Source: Pseudomonadota bacterium
GTDB lineage: Bacteria > Myxococcota_A > Polyangia > Polyangiales > Polyangiaceae
Direction: 5' to 3'
DNA length: 5,147 bases
Assembly (NCBI GenBank): GCA_023418705.1
Contig: JAEZYZ010000325.1
Coordinates: 1-5,147 of the forward strand
How positions within the stretch are numbered: the stretch's first letter is position 1; every line of letters starts with the position of its first letter. Below the pieces are notes generated by a model, which did no database searches, was not told the DNA's origin, and saw nothing but the letters and a program-made list of their open reading frames with translations. This document shows positions 1-5,147 of the stretch, one piece after another. The translations under genes and the position numbers were made by a program.

Positions 1-390
1 TCCCGCGCCAGCGCGGCGGGTGGTCGCGAGGTCGCAGCCTCCCACGCCAGCGCGGCGGGTGGTCGTGAGGTCACAGCCTCCCGCGCCGACGCGGCGTGCG
101 GTCGCGAGGGTACAGCTTCCCGCGCCAGCGCGGCGGGTGGTCGCGAGGTCGCAGCCTCCCGCGCCAGCGCGGCGTGCGGTCGCGAGGTCGCAGCTTCCCG
201 CGCCGGCGCGGCGTACGGTCGCGCGGGTAGGGTCTCTCGCGCCGACGCGGCGTGCGGTTGCGCGGGTAGGGTCTCCCGCGCCGGCCCGGCGGACGCTCGC
301 GCGGGTAGGGTCTCCCGCGCCAGCGCGGCGTGCGGTCGCGAGGTCACAGCCTCCCGCGCCAGCGCGGCGTGCGGTCGCGAGGGTAGGGTC
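1..390. repeat. Tandem array of ten 39-bp GC-rich repeats (continues past the left edge)
   Basis: Ten head-to-tail copies of exactly 39 bp start at 1, 40, 79, 118, 157, 196, 235, 274, 313 and 352; an eleventh decays within a few bases after 390. Every copy opens with tcccgcgcc or a one-base variant, followed by a self-complementary GC core. In copy 6 (196-234) this core is the perfect palindrome ccgcgccggcgcgg. The second half comes in two forms: one ending about gaggtcgcagcc (copies 1, 2, 4, 5, 9) and one ending about gcgggtagggtc (copies 6, 7, 8, 10), with copy 3 intermediate. As 39 is divisible by three, a frame open in one unit stays open in most others, so the open plus-strand frame (20-511) is expected by chance and I do not call it a gene. 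There are no unique spacers, so this is not a CRISPR array. Confidence 0.95.
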
Positions 391-897
391 TCGTGCCGGT
401 CCTGCGCTGGCGCAGGCGCTCCACGAACTCTCGCAGCGCTCGGAGCTGAAGGTCGGGCAGGCTCGCCGCACGCTTGCCGAGACCGAGCATGTCGAACGCC
501 TCCTCGATTAGGTCGACGTACTCCTGCCCGGCGGTGACTGCACGCGGAACCGCCGCGGTCGCTCCGGGCGCGGCTGCGGCTTCGCCAACCAGACGCGATC
601 GAGCGCCGCTTCGGCCTCGGCAAGCTCGCGCGCCTGTTCACCCGCCGACTCGCGAGGCGGCGGCTCGCTCCAATCCGCCGGTCGATCCCCCTCGGGCAAG
701 CTCCGCACGGGTCCGACGAAGGCCTTCGCGATCGCAGGCATCGGCATCCGCCGGGGGGCTCAAGAGGGCGGTGAGGTGCAGCTCGCCGCGGGCGACGAGG
801 CCGCGGAGCGCCGGGTGTTCGTGCACCGGGCGCGCCGCCTTGGCTCGCCGGAAGGCGGCATGTCGTCATCGGACAGAGGTCTCAATGAGAATTCCAT
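344..897 (-). pseudogene. Decayed HNH-endonuclease-like (DUF222-type) gene, frameshifted, HNH domain missing
   Basis: Read leftward, pieces of one recognisable protein lie in alternating frames. A possible ATG at 897 opens MEFSLRPLSDDD. The next piece, from about 853, reads FRRAKAARPVHEHPALRG and then LVARGELHLTALL (to about 758). After a gap in the match the other frame gives VRSLPEGDRPADWSEPP and ends RPRRFRVQ at 538. From 535, in the previous frame, comes VTAGQEYVDLIEEAFDML and then LQLRALREFVERLRQRR. That frame stops at a TGA (344-346) inside the repeat array. From memory, these blocks match in order the helical DUF222-like part of myxobacterial HNH-endonuclease proteins, including the F-x-V-x-FTA-x-x-EYV-x-L-x-E and LQLRA blocks. 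The switch at 535-538 fits loss of one base in an expected FTA stretch. About 25-30 residues after HLTALL seem deleted, and the C-terminal HNH nuclease domain is absent. It is non-functional as it stands. The family call is moderately sure; the frame switching is directly visible. Confidence 0.6.
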
Positions 898-1078
898 GAG
901 ATCCCCATACACCCTGAATTTTCATGCCCTGAGGCTCGAATGGCTCACGAAGAGCCGCTACAGCCGCCGCTGAGCGGGCAAGCAGCGCTCTTGGGACAGC
1001 GGCGCCGATCCAGCGGGAGCTTTGGCAGCGAAGACCGCCGGTCAGGCGCCATCGGGTGTCGCGAGAATCCATGTCGCT

Positions 1079-1903
1079 CTAGAAGATCCAATACAGATCC
1101 AGGACGGGCTGCAGCAGCCGTCGGTCGAGCATGAAGTTGACGGAGGGGATGTTCACGTTGCCGTAGCCGGCGCCGACCTTCAGGTTGAAGTGCTCGAACG
1201 AGAACACCAGGCTCGCCGCGACGAAGTAGCCGTGGTTCGGGCCGACCTCGACGTCGGCGCTCGTCTCGGCTTCGATGGTGGTGTAGGCGTCCGGCTGGGA
1301 GCGAATGTCGAACTCGCCGTGCGCCCCTTGATACACGAGGTACCGTCCGTGGACGACCAGCGCCGTCACGCGGGTGAAGCGGAGCTCCGCCGTCAACAGC
1401 GCCTGCAGGTTGTCGACGGCCGCGCGACCGGCGCCGTGGAAGGCGTACTGTTCGAGCTCCCCGTCGACTCGAACGTTCGTGTAGACGGCGCCGGCGCTCA
1501 ACGTGAACGCGCGCCCGAAGCGCAGCGAGCCGACGAGCTCGATCGGCACGCTGGTCACGATCGCTGCGGCGGCCGTCTCGTCGATGAAACGCAGGCGCGA
1601 CGTGTCGAGCCGCAAGTAGCCGGCTTGCACCGCCAGCGCGACGGGATCGACGTGGAGCGGCTTGAGCTTGAGGTGAGCGTTTGGGGCGAGCACTGCCCAT
1701 GGAAAGGTATGGGTGCCGATCAATAGCGGCGACCAAGGGGTCCACTGCACCTTCCACAGACCGAGCCGAACGCGACCTTCGGGCAGCGTGTAGGCGGTCT
1801 CGTCGGTGATGCGTTGCTCGTCGGTGTGCCACCCGAAGCTCGGGCGCGCCGCTGACAGCAGCCCCGCGGTCCAGAGCGCGACGTGGAGCCAGCGGGGTCG
1901 CAT
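1079..1903 (-). CDS. Predicted outer-membrane beta-barrel protein (274 aa)
   Basis: I do not recognise a named family. The N-terminus has a positively charged start (MRPRW), a hydrophobic run (about residues 6-19) and a likely signal-peptidase site near ARPSFG-W (about residue 24). The mature part has many short stretches of alternating hydrophobic and polar residues typical of beta strands, for example VRLGLWKVQW (45-54), FTLSAGAVYTNVRVDGELEQY (133-153), YFVAASLVFSF (226-236) and FNLKVGAGYGNVNI (239-252). It ends in LDLYWIF, with a terminal Phe and hydrophobic residues at every second position, which is the usual C-terminal signal read by the BAM assembly machinery. Together these support a small outer-membrane barrel of roughly 250 residues. 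It lies 27 nt downstream of the lipoprotein gene on the same strand, so the two are probably co-transcribed and may act together in the envelope. The start at 1903 is preferred because it gives the complete signal peptide; the upstream ribosome site is weak. Substrate and role are unknown. Confidence 0.75.
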   Translation of the reverse strand: MRPRWLHVALWTAGLLSAARPSFGWHTDEQRITDETAYTLPEGRVRLGLWKVQWTPWSPLLIGTHTFPWAVLAPNAHLKLKPLHVDPVALAVQAGYLRLDTSRLRFIDETAAAAIVTSVPIELVGSLRFGRAFTLSAGAVYTNVRVDGELEQYAFHGAGRAAVDNLQALLTAELRFTRVTALVVHGRYLVYQGAHGEFDIRSQPDAYTTIEAETSADVEVGPNHGYFVAASLVFSFEHFNLKVGAGYGNVNIPSVNFMLDRRLLQPVLDLYWIF

Positions 1904-1930
1904 GGGTCGCCTGCCAGCGGAAGGCGACGC

Positions 1931-2710
1931 TCAAGCACCGTTTGGAGAGCGGTACCACCCGCTGCGGGTGCGGATGCCCTCGAGCCTGCCGTTCGAGACC
2001 GACGCGATGACGCTGCCGTCCGGCACCGGGATGCGAATTTCGAGCACCGTTGCCCCGAGCGAGATCCGAAAGTCGGCCAGCAGCGGGGCCGACGCGGCGT
2101 CCACCCGTGCCACCACGTCGAGGCTCACCAGGATCAGCCCGTCGCTGTGGAGGTCGAGCCGTGCGCCGGGAAACAGCGCCCGGAGGCTCGGCGCGTCGTC
2201 GTTGCCGTCGAGCTCGACGCTGTGCTCGCCGTAGACGTACCGGCAGCGAGACACCTCCCCCCACACGAACGGGTCGAGGCCTTCGTCGGTGAAGCGCACG
2301 TGCAGCCGCAAGTAGCCGTTGGCGCTCTCGGGAGGGCGCGAGCTGTCCCAACCGTCGCACAGCCGCGTCACCGTCGCGTGACCTTCGCCGTCGAGCTCGA
2401 CGGGTTCTTGCGCGGTGTGCACCGGACTGATTTGCATTGGGTTGCGGGTGGCCGGTTCGGCCGCCCAGGTCACCTCCGCGAGTGTGAGCTCGAACTGTTC
2501 GCGGATGGCCAGCTGGTTCAGCCGATCTGCTAGGAGACGGGCGTACTCGAACACCCAGCCCGCATCCTCTTCGGTGATGCTGCCATCCGGGTGTTCGTAC
2601 AGCTGTTGGAGTCCGGTCAAATCGGGGCGGTCTGGCGCTTCATAATTCTGCTCGCCGCAACCCGATGCAGACGTCAGCAGCAAAACCATCAAGCAAGCAA
2701 AGCGGGACAT
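1931..2710 (-). CDS. Predicted secreted lipoprotein of unknown function (259 aa)
   Basis: The start at 2710 gives MSRFACLMVLLLTSASGCG: short n-region, hydrophobic core and a lipobox-like ASGC with Cys18 as the expected lipidated residue. Ala rather than Leu at -3 is less common but allowed. The frame stays open upstream to a possible start at 2863, but that would bury the signal peptide behind 51 unrelated residues, so I reject it. After Cys18 comes a polar linker (EQNYEAPDRPD), a helical acidic region (about 46-85) and a C-terminal half rich in beta-like stretches such as YLRLHVRF (133-140), ARLDLHSDGLILVSLDVVAR (183-202) and ATVLEIRIPVPDG (220-232). Cys118 and Cys156 could form a disulphide. 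I recognise no enzyme motif. It precedes the barrel gene by 27 nt and is probably the first gene of that operon; a surface or periplasmic partner role is inference only. Confidence 0.78.
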   Translation of the reverse strand: MSRFACLMVLLLTSASGCGEQNYEAPDRPDLTGLQQLYEHPDGSITEEDAGWVFEYARLLADRLNQLAIREQFELTLAEVTWAAEPATRNPMQISPVHTAQEPVELDGEGHATVTRLCDGWDSSRPPESANGYLRLHVRFTDEGLDPFVWGEVSRCRYVYGEHSVELDGNDDAPSLRALFPGARLDLHSDGLILVSLDVVARVDAASAPLLADFRISLGATVLEIRIPVPDGSVIASVSNGRLEGIRTRSGWYRSPNGA

Positions 2711-2773
2711 CCCACTGAGATAGGTCGCCGCCGCGCGGGCGCCACCTTTCGGCGACTCCGCTCGGCCATCGTC

Positions 2774-2864
2774 CGATCCCGGGCAGGTGCAGAACCCGCG
2801 GAGGGCGAGCGGCAAGCGCCCCGCCCTGTGACCCCCGATCCCGGTCGGGTGCAGAACCTGCACC
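2774..2864. promoter_or_regulatory. Repeated operator-like motif upstream of the lipoprotein operon
   Basis: A 23-bp motif of the form cgatcccgg-n-c-n-ggtgcagaacc occurs at 2774-2796 and again at 2836-2858 in the same orientation, 62 bp apart. The second copy extends into a perfect dyad, ggtgcag-aac-ctgcacc (2848-2864, 7-bp arms, 3-bp centre). The first copy has only the left arm intact, followed by ccgcgg. The sites lie about 65-155 bp upstream of the lipoprotein start (2710, minus strand), where a transcription-factor site would be expected. The repeat and dyad are seen directly; a regulatory role is inferred. Confidence 0.45.
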
Positions 2865-3068
2865 GAGCGGCCCGCTCAGGTCCCCCGCCAGGGCAGGTCG
2901 CCGCCGTGGTCGCGGCGGCGCTCGGTCTGGCGACACCCGCTCTTCGTCAGCGGCGTCGTCCACACACCCGCAATGACCCACACGCCAACCCGTACAGGTG
3001 ATCCGAAGTGCGAGCGGTGACGCGAGGGCCACGGTTTTATGACCCTGCCGGTCAGCTGCGGGGGGGGC

Positions 3069-3084
3069 TCACCTCGAGAGGTGA
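3069..3084. promoter_or_regulatory. Near-palindrome tcacctc-ga-gaggtga
   Basis: Two perfect 7-bp inverted arms flank a 2-bp centre. It lies in the middle of the divergent gap, about 360 bp from the lipoprotein start and 480 bp from the first globin start. It could be a dimeric protein-binding site, but its distance from both genes and the GC-rich background keep confidence low. Confidence 0.3.
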
Positions 3085-3332
3085 TGCGCGGGCGCGGGCC
3101 GCAGGCGGGCGACCGGGCGCGTCGCAGACGGCACCCTGCTGCGCCGCGAACCAGACGCGAGCTGCCCAAAGAAAGCCCGAGTTTTCCGCGGCTGACGACC
3201 CCGCGTGCGGGTCGCCCGCTGCTCGCACGAGCATTGTTTCTCCGTGGTGAAAACGCCCACGACCTTCCACGTGACGGCGGAGCGGCTCCCCGGGCGTCTC
3301 CGTCACTTCGCCCAAGTAAGCGGCGATGATGA

Positions 3333-3401
3333 CGAACGCAGGTGACCATGAAGTGGCACCGTTCGAACGCAGGGGCGCTCGCCTGTTGCCTCTAGCGAGC
3401 G
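3333..3401. promoter_or_regulatory. Direct repeat and stem-loop upstream of the globin operon
   Basis: The 10-mer cgaacgcagg occurs at 3333-3342 and 3364-3373. The start-to-start distance of 31 bp is about three helical turns, so both copies would sit on the same face of the DNA. Immediately after is an inverted repeat, cgctcgc (3376-3382) and gcgagcg (3395-3401), 7-bp perfect arms with a 12-nt loop. There is no T-tract after it, so it is not a typical terminator. The cluster lies 160-230 bp before the first globin start, where an activator or repressor site could act. Confidence 0.35.
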
Positions 3402-3470
3402 TGAGGTCGTTGGACGGTGAGCGAAAGTGATCGGTTGTGTGAACCTCGCCGGACCCAAGAAGGAAGCGTG

Positions 3471-3488
3471 ACGGCGTGTCTTCGCCGT
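3471..3488 (+). promoter_or_regulatory. Small hairpin in the probable 5' leader of the globin operon
   Basis: The sequence acggcg-tgtctt-cgccgt forms a 6-bp perfect stem with a 6-nt loop. A weaker 5-bp pairing, cgtcc (3520-3524) with ggacg (3534-3538), follows it. If transcription starts upstream of 3470, both would fold in the leader just before the ribosome site at 3550-3555. They are short enough to be chance in GC-rich DNA. Confidence 0.25.
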
Positions 3489-3563
3489 TGCCGCGAGAGC
3501 GGGACTCGCATACGCTTGTCGTCCGCGGGCTTGGGACGGAGGCGCGGGGAAGGAGATGATGCA

Positions 3564-3983
3564 ATGGCGTTGAACGTACAACTGCTTCGAGACAGTTTCT
3601 CTCTGGTCGTCGAGCGGGAGCCTCAGGTCACCTCGCGTTTCTATAAGATCTTGTTCGAGCGCTACCCGCAAGCGCGCCCGCTCTTCAGCAGTAAAGCCAT
3701 CGAGCATCAAGAGAAGATGCTGCGTGACATGCTGGTCGCGGTGGTCGATCATCTCGAGGACGAGCCGTGGTTGAAGGAGCAGCTCGCCGCGCTCGGAGAG
3801 AAGCACGTCGACTACGGTGTCACTCCGGAGATGTATGGCTGGGTTGGGGCGTGCCTGCTTCAGGCCCTACAAGAGGCAGCGGGCGCCGACTGGTCGCCAG
3901 AGATCGAGAAGGCATGGGCCGACGCGTACGGCGCGATCGCGTCGATCATGCAAGCCGGCGCCCAGCGCAGCGCTGCGAATTGA
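3564..3983 (+). CDS. Single-domain globin (bacterial haemoglobin, 139 aa)
   Basis: A one-domain haem protein of the Vitreoscilla-haemoglobin-like/flavohaemoglobin globin class, with no reductase domain. Expected positions are visible: Tyr27 (B10) in RFYKILF, Phe41 (CD1) in RPLF, Gln49 in the likely E7 distal position, and His81 (F8, the iron ligand) in GEKHVDYGV. Tyr91 occupies the G5 site and W117/Y122 lie in helix H. The E7-to-F8 distance of 32 residues equals that in Vitreoscilla globin. The Glu that contacts the proximal-His network in that globin (H23) appears replaced by a small residue near 132. The full globin fold is covered, so the protein looks complete and functional. The start at 3564 is supported by AAGGAG at 3550-3555 with 8-nt spacing. 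It is the first gene of a rightward operon, 38 nt before a second globin. Cytoplasmic O2 or NO binding is expected from the family; the physiological ligand cannot be told from sequence. Confidence 0.93.
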   Translation: MALNVQLLRDSFSLVVEREPQVTSRFYKILFERYPQARPLFSSKAIEHQEKMLRDMLVAVVDHLEDEPWLKEQLAALGEKHVDYGVTPEMYGWVGACLLQALQEAAGADWSPEIEKAWADAYGAIASIMQAGAQRSAAN

Positions 3984-4021
3984 GCGTTCGAAGGATCGCC
4001 CGAAGGAACGGCCGTTAGCCA

Positions 4022-4594
4022 ATGATCAACGATACACAGAAAGAATCGATTCGAAGCAGCTGGCGGCTCGTCGTGCCGATCGCCGACACGGCCGCCGACC
4101 TCTTCTACCGCCGACTCTTCGAGATCCAACCGCAGTACCGCGGGCTCTTTCCGGACGACATGACGCAGCAGAAGCGCAAGCTCATCCACATGCTCGCGTT
4201 CATCGTCAAGTCTCTCAGCTGGAGCGATGCGCAGTGGCGGGACGTCGTCTCCCCGGACGAGGACCTGCTGCTGGTGGTCCTCGCGCTCGGCAGGCGGCAC
4301 CGAGAGCTCTACAAGATCCCCGACGAATCGTACGACGCCGTCGGGGAGGCGCTTTTGTGGACGCTCGACTACGGCTTGGGCGAAGCCTTCACGCCGGAGG
4401 TCAAGCAGGCGTGGGGGCACGTCTACGGGCTCTTGGCGAGCGCGATGCGCATGGCGACGGCGACGAAAGTCTCTGACGCGCCGCCGCCGGTCACCGACGC
4501 GCCGATCCGGCTCGGTGAAGAGGCGCTCGTCACCGACTTGAGCAAGGCGGGGATCGACGAGGCGAAGATGGATTTCGCGGAGGACTTCTCATGA
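4022..4594 (+). CDS. Globin with a C-terminal acidic tail (190 aa)
   Basis: Residues 1-145 form a second globin domain, diverged from its upstream neighbour. Visible haem-site residues are Tyr29 (B10) in LFYRRLF, Phe43 (CD1) in YRGLF, Gln50 (likely E7) and His93 (F8) in LGRRHRELY, with Tyr104 near G5 and the helix G/H block VGEALLWTLDYGLG and FTPEVKQAWGHVYG. The E7-F8 stretch is 43 residues, about 11 longer than in the first globin; the extra part (SWSDAQWRDVVSPDED, about 66-81) is in the E-F region. Residues 146-190 are a non-globin tail: a Pro-rich linker (SDAPPPVTDAP) and an acidic segment ending AKMDFAEDFS. The stop overlaps the next start (ATGA), indicating translational coupling with the DUF4388 gene. 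A ribosome site is only approximate (GAAGGA at 4002-4007, 14 nt away), so translation may depend partly on the upstream globin. A sensor role in which the tail contacts the downstream protein is inference. Confidence 0.92.
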   Translation: MINDTQKESIRSSWRLVVPIADTAADLFYRRLFEIQPQYRGLFPDDMTQQKRKLIHMLAFIVKSLSWSDAQWRDVVSPDEDLLLVVLALGRRHRELYKIPDESYDAVGEALLWTLDYGLGEAFTPEVKQAWGHVYGLLASAMRMATATKVSDAPPPVTDAPIRLGEEALVTDLSKAGIDEAKMDFAEDFS

Positions 4595-5147
4595 GGGTGG
4601 AGGTCATGCAGGGCAGCCTGGACGAGTTCGATCTCGCTCAGGTGCTGCAGGTCGTCGGCATCGGACGTCAGTACACCGCGGTCGAGGTGCAGCACGACAG
4701 CGGCTTGATGGGGACGATCTTCGTCAAGAGCGGCAAGGTCGTCAGCGTGGAGGGGAAGGACGCTGGCGGGCGCGACGCTTTTTTTCGCCTGTTCGACAGC
4801 CAGCACGGCTCGTTTTCGGTGTTTCGAATGGAAACCCCGAGCGCGTTGCCGGAGCCGCTCGGCGCCATCAACAAGCTCTTGATGGAGGCGCTGGACGCCG
4901 CCAGCGCACCGGCCAGCGTGCCGCCCCCCTTGCCTCCGATCGAGCTCGATCCCTATGGAGAAGAGGAGCGACCGACGCAGGCCGGCGTGGCGCCGCCCCC
5001 GGGCCGACACGCGTCGTCACCCATGGCTCCGCCGCCGCTGCCGGTGCGCGCCGGAGTGACGCGGCGCCGCCGCACGGCGCCTGCGCCGCGCCCTGCGAGC
5101 CCACACAACGCAGCAAGCACCAGCGTCGCCGAGCCCGCGCCCACGGC
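4591..5147 (+). CDS. DUF4388/PATAN-domain protein, 5' part (185 codons, runs off the window)
   Basis: The N-terminal ~105 residues match the DUF4388 (PATAN-type) pattern: MQGSLDEFDLAQVLQVVGIG with the G-x-L-x-x-F-x-L-x-x-VLQ signature, then TAVEVQ, the G-x-I-FVKSGKVVSVEG hairpin, the AFFRLF helix, GSFSVFR, and a final helix LGAINKLLMEALDAA. In the family this small domain is found in signalling proteins, often with response-regulator, GTPase or ATPase partners, and is thought to mediate protein-protein contacts. From about residue 106 it becomes a disordered Pro/Ala-rich linker (PPPLPP, APPPLP) with a basic RRRR patch at 158-161, still open at the window end, so a further domain probably follows outside. 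The start at 4591 has GGAGG at 4579-4583 with 7-nt spacing and overlaps the globin stop by ATGA. The alternative ATG at 4606 is too close to its GGAGG (2 nt) to be preferred. A run of seven T (4779-4785) interrupts otherwise GC-rich codons. Confidence 0.88.
   Translation, partial: MRVEVMQGSLDEFDLAQVLQVVGIGRQYTAVEVQHDSGLMGTIFVKSGKVVSVEGKDAGGRDAFFRLFDSQHGSFSVFRMETPSALPEPLGAINKLLMEALDAASAPASVPPPLPPIELDPYGEEERPTQAGVAPPPGRHASSPMAPPPLPVRAGVTRRRRTAPAPRPASPHNAASTSVAEPAPT

Larger units (their letters stand above)
2711..3563. other. Divergent non-coding region of about 850 nt
   Basis: No convincing gene lies here. Open frames exist on both strands (for example minus 3052-3564, 170 codons; plus 2591-3001), but they overlap one another, lack a well-placed ribosome site and encode Arg/Pro/Ala-rich sequence that I cannot link to any family. 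The stretch must carry the control regions for the leftward lipoprotein-barrel operon and the rightward globin operon. It contains a paired repeat/dyad at 2774-2864, a near-palindrome at 3069-3084, a 10-bp direct repeat at 3333/3364, and stem-loops at 3376-3401 and 3471-3488. Parts of about 3160-3440 are visibly less GC-rich than the flanking genes. I could not identify a convincing promoter hexamer pair or a known riboswitch. Confidence 0.6.

Noticed and set aside
1..390. CRISPR array
   Set aside because: Units are contiguous 39-mers with no unique spacers, and no cas genes are in view.
20..511. Open plus-strand frame encoding 13-residue Arg/Pro/Ala repeats through the tandem array
   Set aside because: A 39-bp unit keeps any open frame open in each copy, so length is not evidence of coding. 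There is no ribosome site, and the 3' part is antisense to the recognisable endonuclease remnant.
942..956. ggctc-acgaa-gagcc hairpin downstream of the barrel gene as a terminator
   Set aside because: The stem is only 5 bp, has no T-tract in the minus-strand direction, and lies over 120 nt past the stop codon.
945..2360. 471-codon minus-strand open frame
   Set aside because: It overlaps both the barrel and lipoprotein genes in another frame, is extremely Arg-rich and has no recognisable domain: a typical GC-rich shadow frame.
1022..2533. Plus-strand open frames opposite the lipoprotein and barrel genes (1022-1726, 1883-2533)
   Set aside because: They are antisense to genes with clear signal peptides and C-terminal signals, and have no domain or ribosome site of their own.
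3354..3371. Sigma-54-like promoter starting tggcac upstream of the globins
   Set aside because: The -24-like part is good, but the required GC of the -12 element is not at the correct spacing (it falls two bases late).
3410..3440. Sigma-70-like promoter with ttggac as the -35 element
   Set aside because: No acceptable -10 hexamer occurs at 16-18 bp spacing.
3052..3564. 170-codon minus-strand frame in the divergent gap
   Set aside because: Its start would lie on top of the first globin start, no ribosome site is visible, and the protein has low-complexity composition with no recognised family.
4606..4608. Alternative start for the DUF4388 gene
   Set aside because: The GGAGG before it leaves only 2 nt of spacing, whereas the ATG at 4591 has GGAGG at 7 nt and the typical stop-start overlap.
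3860..5010. Long minus-strand frames opposite the globins and DUF4388 gene (3860-4420, 4423-5010)
   Set aside because: They are reverse-strand shadows of well-supported genes with conserved functional residues.

Overview
The window is very GC-rich. Its gene content suggests a myxobacterium-like member of Myxococcota (Polyangia-type): a PATAN/DUF4388 protein with a long Pro-rich tail, single-domain globins, a secreted lipoprotein/outer-membrane pair, and the remnant of a DUF222/HNH-type endonuclease gene. This placement is inferred from family knowledge and was not tested by any search.

Layout, left to right. Bases 1-390 are ten tandem copies of a 39-bp repeat; the array enters from outside the window. 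Next to it, on the minus strand (about 391-897), lies a decayed gene whose pieces fall in alternating reading frames and resemble the central part of myxobacterial HNH-endonuclease-like proteins. The region that should encode the HNH domain is missing, and the repeat array sits in its place. Bases 898-1078 hold no gene I can support. Two minus-strand genes follow as a likely operon transcribed leftward: a 259-aa predicted lipoprotein (1931-2710), then a 274-aa predicted outer-membrane beta-barrel protein (1079-1903), 27 nt apart.

Bases 2711-3563 (about 850 nt) form a non-coding divergent region between that operon and the rightward genes. It holds several short inverted and direct repeats that look like control sites, including a 7-3-7 dyad upstream of the lipoprotein gene and a string of small stem-loops upstream of the globin genes.

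The right third is a plus-strand operon: a single-domain globin (3564-3983), a second, diverged globin with a 45-residue acidic/Pro-rich tail (4022-4594), and a DUF4388/PATAN-domain protein (from 4591, running off the window end). The last two overlap by ATGA, so their translation is probably coupled. Haem-binding positions are visible in both globins. The arrangement suggests a gas- or redox-responsive module in which a globin pair feeds a PATAN-type signalling protein. This is the most interesting part of the window, but its function is inferred from gene order only.
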